Positions 29,690 through 38,402 of a stretch of DNA of 59,434 bases are shown here, in pieces; positions within the stretch are counted from its first letter, which is position 1; every line of letters starts with the position of its first letter. A program made the position numbers and the translations under genes. Under the pieces are notes generated by a model. The model had not been told where the DNA came from, ran no database searches, and saw only the letters and a program-made list of their open reading frames with translations. Source of the stretch: Acinetobacter sp. NIPH 2699 (GTDB lineage: Bacteria > Pseudomonadota > Gammaproteobacteria > Pseudomonadales > Moraxellaceae); the NCBI RefSeq assembly GCF_022549355.1, contig NZ_JAKZGL010000020.1:1-59434 (forward strand), given 5' to 3'.

Positions 29690-30193
29690 ATGGCTTTAGA
29701 ACAACAACACAATCAAATAACAGCAAAAACAAAGCAATCTGAAAAGATCGAGCGTGCTCAAGCATCCCTATCATCACAATTAGAGTTGATCGCAACCGAT
29801 GGCAGTATATATGTGAGTTACTACTATATTCCACATATGAGCAGTGTTGTGGAGGCTCAACGCGTCAGAAAAGCGCTTATTCCTTTTGCTACGATACTTG
29901 TAGAACACAATATTGATTTGGATGTCCGCCATTTAACCCTTTATCACGATGATTCAATTGATGAAGTCACCGCTGCATTACAAGCTTTGAATTTAGGTGC
30001 AGAACTACAACAAACGATGTCTCATTATGAGCCATTGGAGCTTGCGAATCTCCAATCACAACAATTTGATGTATTGACCAACCAAGAAGAAACGCTGGGA
30101 CGTTATTTCAAAGCGACTCAACAATTTTTATATGCTGTATTAGAAAAGTTAAGGCAATGGATTAAAGCGTTGCTAAGTAAAAAGGATAAATAA
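29690..30193 (+). CDS. Hypothetical cytosolic protein
   Basis: 167 residues, no signal peptide. The N-terminal 20 residues are polar and probably helical; the middle (GSIYVSYYYIPHMSSVVEAQRVRKALIPFATILVEHN) looks alpha/beta; the C-terminal ~45 residues form an amphipathic helix with a basic end (LRQWIKALLSKKDK) that could touch the membrane. I do not recognise the family. It is separated by one base from the next gene, so the two probably act together. Confidence 0.6.
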   Translation: MALEQQHNQITAKTKQSEKIERAQASLSSQLELIATDGSIYVSYYYIPHMSSVVEAQRVRKALIPFATILVEHNIDLDVRHLTLYHDDSIDEVTAALQALNLGAELQQTMSHYEPLELANLQSQQFDVLTNQEETLGRYFKATQQFLYAVLEKLRQWIKALLSKKDK

Positions 30194-30194
30194 G

Positions 30195-30737
30195 ATGCCA
30201 AGATGGATGTATGGCCTGATGGGCTTTGCATTGATTTGGTTGGTTTGGACCAATTGGCTCAAACCTGTACCCAATCTCACTCAGGTGACGGCACAGGGTG
30301 TGCAAATCGTAGAATTACAGTCTTATGAAGGTACCTTTCGTGTGCTTTCACGCAAAGATTATCATTCGGGGCGAGAGGCTGAGTTTTCTCCAATTGATTT
30401 AGCTGTGGGTTGGGGCGACATGGCAAAACCTGAAATTTATAAGCAGATTGATATTTCACAACGGAATCGTTGGTATTACTGGAAAGTAGATGCACAGCCT
30501 CCAATCGGTTTACGAGAGATCGCAGTACAAAGTGCCAATATGCATATGGTGCCTGCAACCGCACAGGTTGCTGATCAGCTTAAGAAAATAAAAAAAGATG
30601 ATTTGGTTGACTTGAAAGGTGCGTTAATTGAAATTCAGGCTTCGGATGGTTGGCGTTGGCGGAGTTCTTTATCTCGTGAAGATACTGGGAATGGGGCATG
30701 TGAGTTGATGCGAGTGGACAGTGTGGTTTGGCACTAA
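30195..30737 (+). CDS. Hypothetical membrane-anchored protein
   Basis: 180 residues. An N-terminal hydrophobic segment (MYGLMGFALIWLVWTNWL) should anchor the protein, with the remainder outside the cytoplasm. Conserved-looking elements are FRVLSRKDYHSGREAEFSPIDLAVGWGDMAKPEIYKQ and RNRWYYWKV, ending in DGWRWRSSLSREDTGNGACELM. The WGDM...WYYW and GNGACE pieces look like a defined extracytoplasmic domain, but I cannot name it. Coupled to the preceding gene. Confidence 0.65.
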   Translation: MPRWMYGLMGFALIWLVWTNWLKPVPNLTQVTAQGVQIVELQSYEGTFRVLSRKDYHSGREAEFSPIDLAVGWGDMAKPEIYKQIDISQRNRWYYWKVDAQPPIGLREIAVQSANMHMVPATAQVADQLKKIKKDDLVDLKGALIEIQASDGWRWRSSLSREDTGNGACELMRVDSVVWH

Positions 30738-30836
30738 ATTATTAGCGTATTTATTTTCATTGTTAAAATGATTCGATGGTCTAAATACATAACAATTCAC
30801 ATAATCGTCAAATTTTAAATTACAATGTTGAACTGA

Positions 30837-30880
30837 GGAGGACGACCTCCCAGAATAGAATCACGTTGGGACGACCCAAC
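30837..30880 (+). promoter_or_regulatory. Guanidine-II (mini-ykkC) riboswitch
   Basis: Two GC-rich hairpins with identical ACGA loops: GGAGG-ACGA-CCTCC (30837-30850) and GTTGGG-ACGA-CCCAAC (30865-30880), joined by a 14-base linker. Paired ACGR-loop hairpins are the defining feature of the guanidine-II class. The second stem lies ~23 bases before the SMR exporter ATG, so ligand-dependent docking of the hairpins probably frees the ribosome-binding site. Confidence 0.93.
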
Positions 30881-30903
30881 CCTTGCTATGCATGAGAGAA
30901 AAA

Positions 30904-31221
30904 ATGGCGTGGGCAATTTTAATTTTGGCTGGTATTTTCGAAATTATTTGGGCGTATTCGATGAAGTTGTCGGATGGTTTTACTCGTTTAACTCCGACAG
31001 TGATTACCCTCGTTTTTATGATTTTGAGTTTTGGTTTACTTTCATTTTCGATGCGGACCCTTCCATTAGGCACAGCATATACGGTCTGGACTGGGATTGG
31101 TGCAATCGGATCATTTGTTATTGGTATCGTGATCTTAAATGAACCAATGACTGCAATGCGGATGATCGCAGCAGTACTCATTGTATCGGGTTTGGTTTTG
31201 ATGAAACTTTCATCCCCTTAA
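30904..31221 (+). CDS. gdx: SMR-family guanidinium exporter (Gdx/SugE)
   Basis: 105 residues from ATG 30904; TTG 30883 and ATG 30892 are in frame but would extend into the riboswitch region. Four transmembrane helices: MAWAILILAGIFEIIWAYSMKLSDG with the essential Glu of the SMR family, VITLVFMILSFGLLSFSM, LGTAYTVWTGIGAIGSFVIGI, and the last helix MIAAVLIVSGLVLMKLSS. The GTAYTVWTGIG motif is SugE-like. The guanidine-II riboswitch directly upstream identifies the physiological substrate as guanidinium. Confidence 0.93.
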   Translation: MAWAILILAGIFEIIWAYSMKLSDGFTRLTPTVITLVFMILSFGLLSFSMRTLPLGTAYTVWTGIGAIGSFVIGIVILNEPMTAMRMIAAVLIVSGLVLMKLSSP

Positions 31222-31272
31222 TGTTATCTTCTTTGAAAAGAGGAATGAGGGGAGTTTATAAGGAGATAGTAG

Positions 31273-31761
31273 ATGCAACTGGTTTATATGTACATGGACT
31301 CTCCAGTGGGTGCATTAAAATTGGTTGCACATGATCATGCTTTGGTGGCTGTGATGTGGGATAACGAGGATCATAAACGAGTACGTTTGGCCGAATTAAT
31401 AGAAGACCGTCAACATCCAATGCTACATAAGGTAAAACAACAATTAGAACAATATTTTGCGGGGCAACGTCAGCAGTTTGATTTGCCTTTGGATTTTCAG
31501 GGTACTGCATTCCAGCAACAAGTTTGGCAAGCATTGCTCACGATTCCTTTTGGGGAAACGCGTAGTTATAAGGATATTGCGCTTCAGATTGGTAATGAAA
31601 AAGCGGTACGTGCTGTCGGTGCTGCCAATGGTAAAAATCCGATTTCGATTATTGCACCGTGTCATCGGGTGATTGGTTCGAGCGGAGCTTTAGTTGGTTT
31701 TGCTGGTGGTTTGGATAAGAAGCAGATTTTACTGAGTTTAGAACAGAGCCAAATTCAATAA
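31273..31761 (+). CDS. ogt: Methylated-DNA--protein-cysteine methyltransferase
   Basis: 162 residues. Suicide repair of O6-methylguanine. The active-site Cys lies in IIAPCHRVIG, preceded by the AVRAVGAANGKNPIS helix and the arginine-finger region (IPFGETRSYKDIA); GFAGGLDKKQILL closes the domain. There is no AdaA domain, so it is the Ogt/AGT stand-alone type. A good GGAG (31262-31265) precedes the ATG. Confidence 0.93.
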   Translation: MQLVYMYMDSPVGALKLVAHDHALVAVMWDNEDHKRVRLAELIEDRQHPMLHKVKQQLEQYFAGQRQQFDLPLDFQGTAFQQQVWQALLTIPFGETRSYKDIALQIGNEKAVRAVGAANGKNPISIIAPCHRVIGSSGALVGFAGGLDKKQILLSLEQSQIQ

Positions 31762-31841
31762 TCTATCTCGTTAATACTCGATTTTAATCGTCTTTTGGAA
31801 TAAGCTTAAATCTTTCATAACAAGTTGAATGGATATCTATA

Positions 31842-33074
31842 ATGGCTGTTGGTGACGTAACGATGCCACTTATGCATGTGGTGCAGGGTGTAAAAATTGG
31901 CTCAACTGAGGCGTATGTACGTTATCCAAACCGACGAGATCTAGTCATTTTTGAGTTTGCAGAAGGATCAAATGTTGCGGGTGTATTTACCCAAAGTGCA
32001 TTTGCAGCCGCGCCTGTTTTAATCAGTAAAAAACATTTGGCTGAAAGTACTTCGCAAAAACAGCCACGTTACCTGATTATTAATACAGGCAATGCCAATG
32101 CAGCAACGGGTGCAGTCGGTTATCAAAATGCAGAAGTAACCTGTGCTCAATTAGCTGAATTGACAGGCGTGCAAAGCAATCAAATCTTGCCGTTTTCAAC
32201 AGGCGTGATTGGTGAGCAACTGCCGATTGAGCGTTTAGTTCAAGGTATTCAACCTGCTTTGAATGATCTAGATGTTGATCATTGGGCAGATGCGGCATCG
32301 GGCATTATGACCACGGATACCACACCAAAAGGTGCGTCTGAACAATTTGAATTAGACGGCATCACCTATACCATGACAGGTATTAGTAAAGGTGCGGGCA
32401 TGATTCGTCCGAATATGGCGACGATGTTGAGCTTTGTTGCCACCGATGCACCGATTTCAAAAGCATTGGTTGAACAACTACTAAAAACAACGGTTGAGCA
32501 TTCATTTAATCGGATTACCATTGATGGAGATACCTCGACCAATGACTCCTGTATTTTTGTTGCAACAGGTTTAGCGGGTGGTGCTGAGATTCAGAGCCAA
32601 GATGATCCACGTTATCAACACGTGCTGGATGTCCTTGCTCAAATCATGAATCGTTTGGCGCAATTGATTGTACGTGATGGTGAAGGTGCAACCAAATTCA
32701 TTACGGTTCAGGTTGAGGGCGGTGCAAATACCCAAGAGTGTTGTGATGTCGCCTATAGTGTTGCTGAATCGCCATTGATCAAAACAGCTTTATTCGCATC
32801 TGATCCAAACTGGGGACGTATCGTGATGGCGATTGGTAAAGCTGGTGTATCTAATCTAGATAGCAGTCAAGTACAAGTCTGGCTGGGTGATGTGCAAATC
32901 TGCTTAGATGGTGGTGCCAATCCTGACTATACCGAAGAGGCGGGTGCGGCAGTGATGGTAGAGAAAGAAATCACCATTCGTATTGATCTTGGGCGTGGTA
33001 CGGCACAAGATACCGTTTACACCTGTGACTTTTCTTACGACTATGTGAAAATTAATGCCGATTATCGTTCGTAA
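31842..33074 (+). CDS. argJ: Glutamate N-acetyltransferase / amino-acid acetyltransferase
   Basis: 410 residues. N-terminal-nucleophile enzyme that transfers acetyl from N-acetylornithine to glutamate in the cyclic arginine pathway. The autocleavage site is [16 protein letters not shown], whose Thr-following-Ala becomes the N-terminus of the beta chain; the [16 protein letters not shown] [16 protein letters not shown] and [17 protein letters not shown] motifs are present, as is the [17 protein letters not shown] segment. Whether it also uses acetyl-CoA cannot be told from sequence. Confidence 0.95.
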   Translation: MAVGDVTMPLMHVVQGVKIGSTEAYVRYPNRRDLVIFEFAEGSNVAGVFTQSAFAAAPVLISKKHLAESTSQKQPRYLIINTGNANAATGAVGYQNAEVTCAQLAELTGVQSNQILPFSTGVIGEQLPIERLVQGIQPALNDLDVDHWADAASGIMTTDTTPKGASEQFELDGITYTMTGISKGAGMIRPNMATMLSFVATDAPISKALVEQLLKTTVEHSFNRITIDGDTSTNDSCIFVATGLAGGAEIQSQDDPRYQHVLDVLAQIMNRLAQLIVRDGEGATKFITVQVEGGANTQECCDVAYSVAESPLIKTALFASDPNWGRIVMAIGKAGVSNLDSSQVQVWLGDVQICLDGGANPDYTEEAGAAVMVEKEITIRIDLGRGTAQDTVYTCDFSYDYVKINADYRS

Positions 33075-33089
33075 ATTTGCGTTATAATG

Positions 33090-33114
33090 AAGCCTCCACA
33101 GTGAGGCTTTTTTT
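33090..33114 (+). terminator. Terminator after argJ
   Basis: Stem AAGCCTC / GAGGCTT with T tract. Confidence 0.85.
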
Positions 33115-33216
33115 ATATTGCTTGTTTGTGGATGATGTGATTAATCCCAAATCTCAACAGATACCCACGTTATTAGTTTGCAGTGATGCAAGCACGCAGG
33201 ATAGAGAAGACGCTTT

Positions 33217-34281
33217 ATGAATGATGCGAATTTAATTGCGAACGACGCCAAAAATATTGTGCAGACGCATTTAGATCGTTTGGGCGAGCCAAAGGACAAT
33301 AGCCTTAGCCCAGAAGTGAAACAACAGAAGTTTGCTCAAATTGCAGCCGAGCTTAAAAAAAGAAATGCTGTATTGGTCGCACACTATTACTGTGATCCTG
33401 ACGTACAAGAGCTTGCAGAGCTGACAGGTGGATGTGTTTCTGATTCATTAGAAATGGCACGTTTTGGTCGTGATCATCCTGCGACGACATTGGTGGTTGC
33501 TGGGGTTAAGTTTATGGGTGAAACCTCAAAAATTTTATCACCTGAAAAAACCGTGCTTATGCCAACTTTAGAGGCAACGTGTTCACTCGATATTGGTTGT
33601 CCTGTGGATGAGTTCTCTGCATTTTGTGATCAACATCCTGATCATACGGTAGTGGTTTATGCTAATACCTCAGCTGCGGTAAAAGCACGTGCAGACTGGG
33701 TTGTAACGTCGAGCTGTGCAGTTGAAATTATTGAGCACTTAGATAGCTTGGGTGAGAAAATTATTTGGGCACCAGATCAACATTTAGGTCGCTATATTCA
33801 AAAGAAAACAGGCGCAGAAATGTTGTTGTGGGATGGTGCTTGTATCGTGCATGAGGAATTTCGTGCACGTGGTATTACTCAGATGAAAGCACTTTATCCC
33901 GATGCCGCTGTTTTAGTCCATCCTGAGTCGCCTGAAGCAGTTGTGGATATTGCGGATGCGGTGGGAAGTACTTCGCAGTTGATCAAAGCTGCACAGACGT
34001 TGCCACATAAACAGATGATCGTGGCAACAGATCGAGGCATTTTTTATAAAATGCAACAAGCCGCACCAGACAAAGAATTATTTGAAGCACCGACAGCAGG
34101 TGAGGGGGCAACTTGTCGTTCATGTGCGCATTGTCCTTGGATGGCAATGAATGAATTGGATGGTATTTTGCATGTGTTACAACATGGCGATGAAGAAATA
34201 CATGTCGACCCAGCATTGGCTCAACGTGCGAAATTACCTTTAGATCGAATGTTGAACTTTAGTGCTGCGCTAAAGCGTTAA
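33217..34281 (+). CDS. nadA: Quinolinate synthase A
   Basis: 354 residues. Condenses iminoaspartate with dihydroxyacetone phosphate to quinolinate, using a 4Fe-4S cluster. The three cluster Cys regions are evident: [19 protein letters not shown] and [32 protein letters not shown] and [14 protein letters not shown] are the conserved substrate motifs. De novo NAD synthesis; a separate NAD salvage cluster lies at 37.5-40.8 kb. Confidence 0.96.
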   Translation: MNDANLIANDAKNIVQTHLDRLGEPKDNSLSPEVKQQKFAQIAAELKKRNAVLVAHYYCDPDVQELAELTGGCVSDSLEMARFGRDHPATTLVVAGVKFMGETSKILSPEKTVLMPTLEATCSLDIGCPVDEFSAFCDQHPDHTVVVYANTSAAVKARADWVVTSSCAVEIIEHLDSLGEKIIWAPDQHLGRYIQKKTGAEMLLWDGACIVHEEFRARGITQMKALYPDAAVLVHPESPEAVVDIADAVGSTSQLIKAAQTLPHKQMIVATDRGIFYKMQQAAPDKELFEAPTAGEGATCRSCAHCPWMAMNELDGILHVLQHGDEEIHVDPALAQRAKLPLDRMLNFSAALKR

Positions 34282-34413
34282 AATGTCTGTTAAATATACA
34301 TTTGATAAGGAAAAATCATTTTTTTTAAAACTAGGTGTTGACGTGATGCAACGTCAAGCCTAGAATGCACACCGTACCGCACGATGTGCGATACAATAAA
34401 AGCTGAGATAGAT

Positions 34414-34490
34414 CGGAGCATAGCACAGCCTGGTAGTGCACCTGGTTTGGGACCAGGGGGTCGTAGGTTCGAATCCTACTGCTCCGACCA
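34414..34490 (+). tRNA. tRNA-Pro (anticodon TGG)
   Basis: Acceptor CGGAGCA pairs with TGCTCCG, then A-CCA encoded. Anticodon loop TTTGGGA between CCTGG and CCAGG gives TGG; T-arm GTAGGTTCGAATCCTAC. D-stem GCAC/GTGC. Confidence 0.97.
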
Positions 34491-34560
34491 TTTAAAATAA
34501 TGTTTTAAAACATCGTTTTATGATCGGCGAAGTATCGCTTGATAGTATTATCATCGTTAT

Positions 34561-34637
34561 GCGCCTGTAGCTCAGTTGGATAGAGCATCCGCCTTCTAAG
34601 CGGATGGTCACAGGTTCGAATCCTGTCAGGCGCGCCA
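34561..34637 (+). tRNA. tRNA-Arg (anticodon TCT)
   Basis: Acceptor GCGCCTG / CAGGCGC, encoded CCA end. Anticodon stem TCCGC / GCGGA around CTTCTAA gives TCT; T-loop GGTTCGAATCC. Confidence 0.97.
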
Positions 34638-34675
34638 TTTGGTAGCTTGGTACATAGAATCAAAAAACATGTTAT

Positions 34676-34752
34676 GGTGGATGTAGCTCAGTTGGTAGAG
34701 CCCCGGATTGTGATTCCGGTTGTCGCGGGTTCGAATCCCGTCATTCACCCCA
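34676..34752 (+). tRNA. tRNA-His (anticodon GTG)
   Basis: Acceptor GTGGATG / CATTCAC with an extra G at position -1 (34676) opposite the C discriminator, the tRNA-His identity element. Anticodon loop TTGTGAT gives GTG. CCA encoded. Confidence 0.97.
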
Positions 34753-34768
34753 CTCTTTTAGAGTAAAT

Positions 34769-34845
34769 CGGAGCATGGCGCAGTCTGGTAGCGCACCTGG
34801 TTTGGGACCAGGGGGTCGTAGGTTCGAATCCTACTGTTCCGACCA
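34769..34845 (+). tRNA. tRNA-Pro (anticodon TGG), second copy
   Basis: Acceptor CGGAGCA / TGTTCCG (one G:U pair), anticodon TGG in TTTGGGA, CCA encoded. It differs from the first copy in the D-stem (GCGC/GCGC instead of GCAC/GTGC, a compensated change), in the D-loop and in one acceptor base. Confidence 0.97.
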
Positions 34846-34863
34846 TCATCTTAAAGATGAGAT

Positions 34864-34890
34864 AAAAGCCGCTAAATAAGCGGTTTTTTT
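34864..34890 (+). terminator. Terminator of the tRNA cluster
   Basis: Stem AAGCCGC / GCGG-TT with TAAATAA loop and T7. Confidence 0.85.
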
Positions 34891-35157
34891 GTGCCTAGAT
34901 TTTTTAATTTATTCACTTGCTTATCGATTAAATCGCTTCTATTTTTATTGATTCATTTAAACTTTCAAAATTTAAATATAAGTTTGTTTGTCACAATTAA
35001 AAACGCGCCTTTTACCTTTAATATCTACTCTTATAACGAACCTAAAAATGATCTAATGTTCGATTGGTCAAAATATGAAATACTCATTGAAAAATTGATA
35101 TCTAATTATATTTCATTTCTATAAATCGGCTTTAAAATTCTAAAAGAGAGAGGGCAC

Positions 35158-35625
35158 GTGAATAATATAAACTATGTCTTTATTTGTCTTTTGGGTGGGC
35201 TTATTGTGCCGCTGCAATTGGCTATGATTAATGCTTTTCGTCATGCAAGCGGTGCTACACAAATACAATCAACATTTTTCTTATATGTTGGTGGTACGGT
35301 TGCGTCATTGATTCTTGCACTCTGTGTGGATGGTAGTATTAAACCACCGTTGTATCAACAAACCTCATGGTGGATGTGGTTATCAGGATTGTTAGGATCA
35401 TTTTATATCCTGTGTATATTTCTTGCAGCTCCACATATAGGAGCAACCAATACCTTATTGTGGGTGTTTTTAGGTCAAATGATCTTTGCAACAATCATTG
35501 ATAGTAGCGGTGTGCTTGGAATGCAGATTAAAAAAATAGATGGTCTTAAATTGATAGGTTTAGGTCTTATTTTTATTGGTGGGTTGATTATGATCTATAG
35601 TGAATATAAACATTCGACTCCTTAA
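35158..35625 (+). CDS. DMT-superfamily transporter, DUF606/YdcZ-like
   Basis: 155 residues with about five hydrophobic helices: YVFICLLGGLIVPLQLAMINAF, FFLYVGGTVASLILALCV, WWMWLSGLLGSFYILCIFLAA, TLLWVFLGQMIFATIIDSSGVLG and LIGLGLIFIGGLIMIYSEY. This size and pattern fit the single-domain DUF606 family. GTG start preceded by GAGAGGG. Substrate unknown. It lies alone after the tRNA cluster; the ~285 bases that follow hold nothing I recognise. Confidence 0.8.
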   Translation: MNNINYVFICLLGGLIVPLQLAMINAFRHASGATQIQSTFFLYVGGTVASLILALCVDGSIKPPLYQQTSWWMWLSGLLGSFYILCIFLAAPHIGATNTLLWVFLGQMIFATIIDSSGVLGMQIKKIDGLKLIGLGLIFIGGLIMIYSEYKHSTP

Positions 35626-35910
35626 CAAGGTTGCAGATATTGCTGAGAAATGCTGAAGAGATTGATCAAAAATCTTGTTTTAAGTCGAATATTTAAAATC
35701 AAAAAAATGACAGGACGAATGAATAATTTCATGTTTTGATCGAACTGATTATTTGTTGCAAACCGCTTGCTGGATTTGGCTATTGTAGTTTGAGCGATAT
35801 CCAGCTATTTTGCATTTTATGCGGCTGGTCTGTTCGACAGCTACAACAGTATTTAAATACCATATTTAGCATAATGCATGCACTTTTTAAAAAGAAAAAA
35901 AGGGATAGAA

Positions 35911-37515
35911 ATGACACAAACAGCTTTTGATTTTGTAATTATTGGTGGTGGTTCAGCAGGTTGTGTACTGGCTGGGCGACTATCTGAAAATCCAAATATT
36001 TCTGTATGTTTATTAGAAGCTGGTGGTGATGGAAATAGTTGGCTCGTAAATACGCCTGCTGCTGCGGTCATCAGTATTCCTACAAAATTGAATAACTGGG
36101 CGATAGAAACTATTCCACAAAAGGGTCTGAATCAACGTAAAGGTTATCAACCCCGTGGTAAATGTTTGGGGGGAAGTTCTGCAATCAATGCAATGGTGTA
36201 TATCCGTGGTCATCGTGATGATTATGATCATTGGTCGGCTTTAGGAAATATAGGTTGGTCCTATGATGAGGTGCTTCCATATTTTAAAAAGTCAGAACAT
36301 AACGAAAGAATTAAAAATGATTATCATGGGCAGCATGGACCTCTTAATGTAAGTGAGTTGAATTCAGATAACCCCTATCAAAAAACATTTATAGAGGCTG
36401 CGAAACAAGTTGGTTATCCACTCAATGATGATTTTAATGGCGCTGAACAGGAAGGTTTAGGTGTTTATCAAGTCACACAAAAAAATGGTGAGCGTTGGAG
36501 TGCTGCACGTGGTTATTTATTGCCACATTTAGGCAAACGTCCAAATCTACATGTGATTACGCATGCGACAGTTACTCGTATCATTATTGAAAATGGTCGT
36601 GCTGTTGGTGTGGAATATAAACAAAAAAAACAAACAACAATTGTGAAGGCAAACAAAGAGGTTTTGTTGTCAGCAGGGGCATTTCAATCCCCGCAAGTGT
36701 TGATGTTGTCGGGCATAGGCCCACGCCAAGAACTTGAAAAGCACGGTATTCCTGTAATTAAAGATTTAGCTGGGGTGGGTGAGAACTTACACGATCACCC
36801 TGACTTTATTTTTGCTTATAAAACCAAGCAAATGGATGGAACCTTTGGTCTTTCGGTTGGTGGTAGTCTGGATTTGGTCAAACAAATTGGACGTTATCGT
36901 AAAGAACGCCGTGGTTTGATCACCACCAATTATGCTGAATGTGGTGGTTTCTTAAAAACTCGCCCTGAACTGGACAAGCCCAATTTACAATTACATTTTG
37001 TGATTGCCATTGTGGATAACCATGCACGGACGATGCATGCTGGGCATGGGATCTCATGTCACGTGTGTTTATTGAATCCACGTGCACGTGGTTCAGTCAA
37101 ACTCAGTGGTAAAAATGTGGATGACCCTTTATTGATTGATTTTAAATTCCTTGAGGATGAGCAAGATCTTCAAGACATGGTGGATGGCTTTAAAGTCACG
37201 CAAAAATTAATGCAAGCACCTGCGTTAAATGAAAAGATCAAAGAAGATATGTTTACTGCGAATGTAAAGTCGGATGATGAAATTCGTGAGATTTTATGTC
37301 AGCGTGTAGATACGGTTTATCATCCAGTCGGTAGTTGTAAGATGGGTGTGGATGAGATGGCAGTGGTTGATCCTGAGCTGAAGGTTTATGGGGTTGATGG
37401 TCTTCGTGTGATTGATGCTTCAATTATGCCAACCGTGGTGAATGGTAATACCAATGCACCTACGATTATGATTGCAGAAAAAGCAGTAGATATGATTCGC
37501 CAAACTTGGAAGTAA
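35911..37515 (+). CDS. GMC-family FAD oxidoreductase (alcohol/choline dehydrogenase-like)
   Basis: 534 residues from ATG 35911 (behind AAAGGGATAG; the frame is open 11 codons further). FAD-binding N-terminus DFVIIGGGSAGCVLAGRL, GMC signature 1 GKCLGGSSAINAMVYIRG, signature 2 GAFQSPQVLMLSGIGPR, and the catalytic His region YHPVGSCKMG / VVNGNTNAPTIMIAEKA. Similar in layout to BetA at 43.3-45.0 kb but clearly a separate paralogue; the substrate is probably an aliphatic alcohol (AlkJ-like) and cannot be fixed from sequence. Confidence 0.88.
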   Translation: MTQTAFDFVIIGGGSAGCVLAGRLSENPNISVCLLEAGGDGNSWLVNTPAAAVISIPTKLNNWAIETIPQKGLNQRKGYQPRGKCLGGSSAINAMVYIRGHRDDYDHWSALGNIGWSYDEVLPYFKKSEHNERIKNDYHGQHGPLNVSELNSDNPYQKTFIEAAKQVGYPLNDDFNGAEQEGLGVYQVTQKNGERWSAARGYLLPHLGKRPNLHVITHATVTRIIIENGRAVGVEYKQKKQTTIVKANKEVLLSAGAFQSPQVLMLSGIGPRQELEKHGIPVIKDLAGVGENLHDHPDFIFAYKTKQMDGTFGLSVGGSLDLVKQIGRYRKERRGLITTNYAECGGFLKTRPELDKPNLQLHFVIAIVDNHARTMHAGHGISCHVCLLNPRARGSVKLSGKNVDDPLLIDFKFLEDEQDLQDMVDGFKVTQKLMQAPALNEKIKEDMFTANVKSDDEIREILCQRVDTVYHPVGSCKMGVDEMAVVDPELKVYGVDGLRVIDASIMPTVVNGNTNAPTIMIAEKAVDMIRQTWK

Positions 37516-37522
37516 GATTTTG

Positions 37523-37551
37523 GAGCTAAGGTTTTTGCCTTAGCTCTTTTC
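37523..37551. terminator. Bidirectional terminator between GMC gene and nrtR
   Basis: Stem GAGCTAAGG-TTTTTG-CCTTAGCTC flanked by T/A tracts; overlaps the nrtR stop codon. Confidence 0.85.
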
Positions 37552-38295
37552 ATTTTTAGCTGCGTTGCGTGGTGTTTCGAGCATGCGAGGGAAGGTGAAA
37601 TTATAATCTTCGAATGCATAGCGAAACAATTGAGCAGGGCGTTTGCCCACAATTTTTTGTTGTCCAGTTTCCTCAACTGCACCTGCTTCTTGCATACGAC
37701 GTCTAAACGATTTTTTTTCTAATGTATGACCTAAAATAATTTCATAAATAGTTTGTAATTCTGTCAAGGTAAATAGCTCAGGCATTAGGCTAACGGGAAG
37801 AGCGGTATAGCGAGTTTTGTTGCACAGACGGTCAAATGCTAGCCGTAGTAATTTTTTATGATCAAAAGCTAAATCAAATTTTAATGCCTGATTTATGGGA
37901 ACCCATTGACTTGTTTCTGTAGTTGTACTTTCTTGAATTTCAAATTTGTCAAAATCAATTAGTGCAAAGTATAAAGCAGTAATTGACCAACCCCGTGGAT
38001 CACGATACTGATTGCCAATGGTCTCGACTTGTTCAAGATATGGCGAGTTAATCCCTGTTTTTTCAAATAGTTTACGGTGCGCAGTGACCATTAAATCTGG
38101 ATCGGTTTTTAAATTGACAAAGCCACCAGGTAAAGCCCATTTCCCTTTTTCTGGAAAGTTTGAGCGTTGAACCATTAAGACCTGTAATTGACCTTTTGTA
38201 ACTGAAAATATAGCCATATCAACAGTAAACAGCGGTGTGTCATAGTCTGTTTTTTGATAATGGGTAAGGTATTCTTGTTCAGAAATATAGGTCAC
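37540..38295 (-). CDS. nrtR: NrtR-like Nudix-fold transcriptional regulator of NAD metabolism
   Basis: 251 residues. The N-terminal Nudix domain (TVDMAIFSVTKGQLQVLMVQR, WALPGGFV) is followed by a C-terminal winged helix-turn-helix (LFTLTELQTIYEIILGHTLEKKSFRRRMQEAGAVEETG, shown here in parts). The Nudix catalytic box is degenerate: the expected REUxEExGU reads RKLFEKTGI (74-82) and the Glu before it is lost, so it is probably an ADP-ribose sensor, not an enzyme. It lies downstream of prs-nadV on the same strand, matching the NrtR regulation of NAD salvage known in this genus. Confidence 0.85.
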   Translation of the reverse strand: MTYISEQEYLTHYQKTDYDTPLFTVDMAIFSVTKGQLQVLMVQRSNFPEKGKWALPGGFVNLKTDPDLMVTAHRKLFEKTGINSPYLEQVETIGNQYRDPRGWSITALYFALIDFDKFEIQESTTTETSQWVPINQALKFDLAFDHKKLLRLAFDRLCNKTRYTALPVSLMPELFTLTELQTIYEIILGHTLEKKSFRRRMQEAGAVEETGQQKIVGKRPAQLFRYAFEDYNFTFPRMLETPRNAAKNEKS

Positions 38296-38363
38296 AGTTT
38301 AGAAATCTCGGACATGCATCAATAGATTGAGTATAGAGAGAAAGATTTCTGTGTACAGAGAGA

Positions 38364-38397
38364 AAGGCCTAAATTCTAATAAAAGAATTTAGGCCTT
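38364..38397 (-). terminator. Long perfect hairpin after nadV
   Basis: Perfect 14-bp inverted repeat AAGGCCTAAATTCT / AGAATTTAGGCCTT with a 6-base loop, 6 bases past the nadV stop, between nadV and nrtR. On the nadV strand it is followed by TTTCTCTC, so it probably terminates or attenuates, separating nrtR expression from prs-nadV. Confidence 0.7.
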
Positions 38398-38402
38398 GAG
38401 AT

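Noticed and set aside
34891..35124. 77-codon GTG-started frame just after the tRNA terminator
   Set aside because: Starts inside the terminator T tract, has no ribosome-binding site, and is dominated by AT-driven Phe/Leu/Ile/Asn; no protein-like pattern.
35736..35930. 64-codon frame before the GMC oxidoreductase
   Set aside because: Overlaps the GMC start, has an odd composition and no ribosome-binding site.
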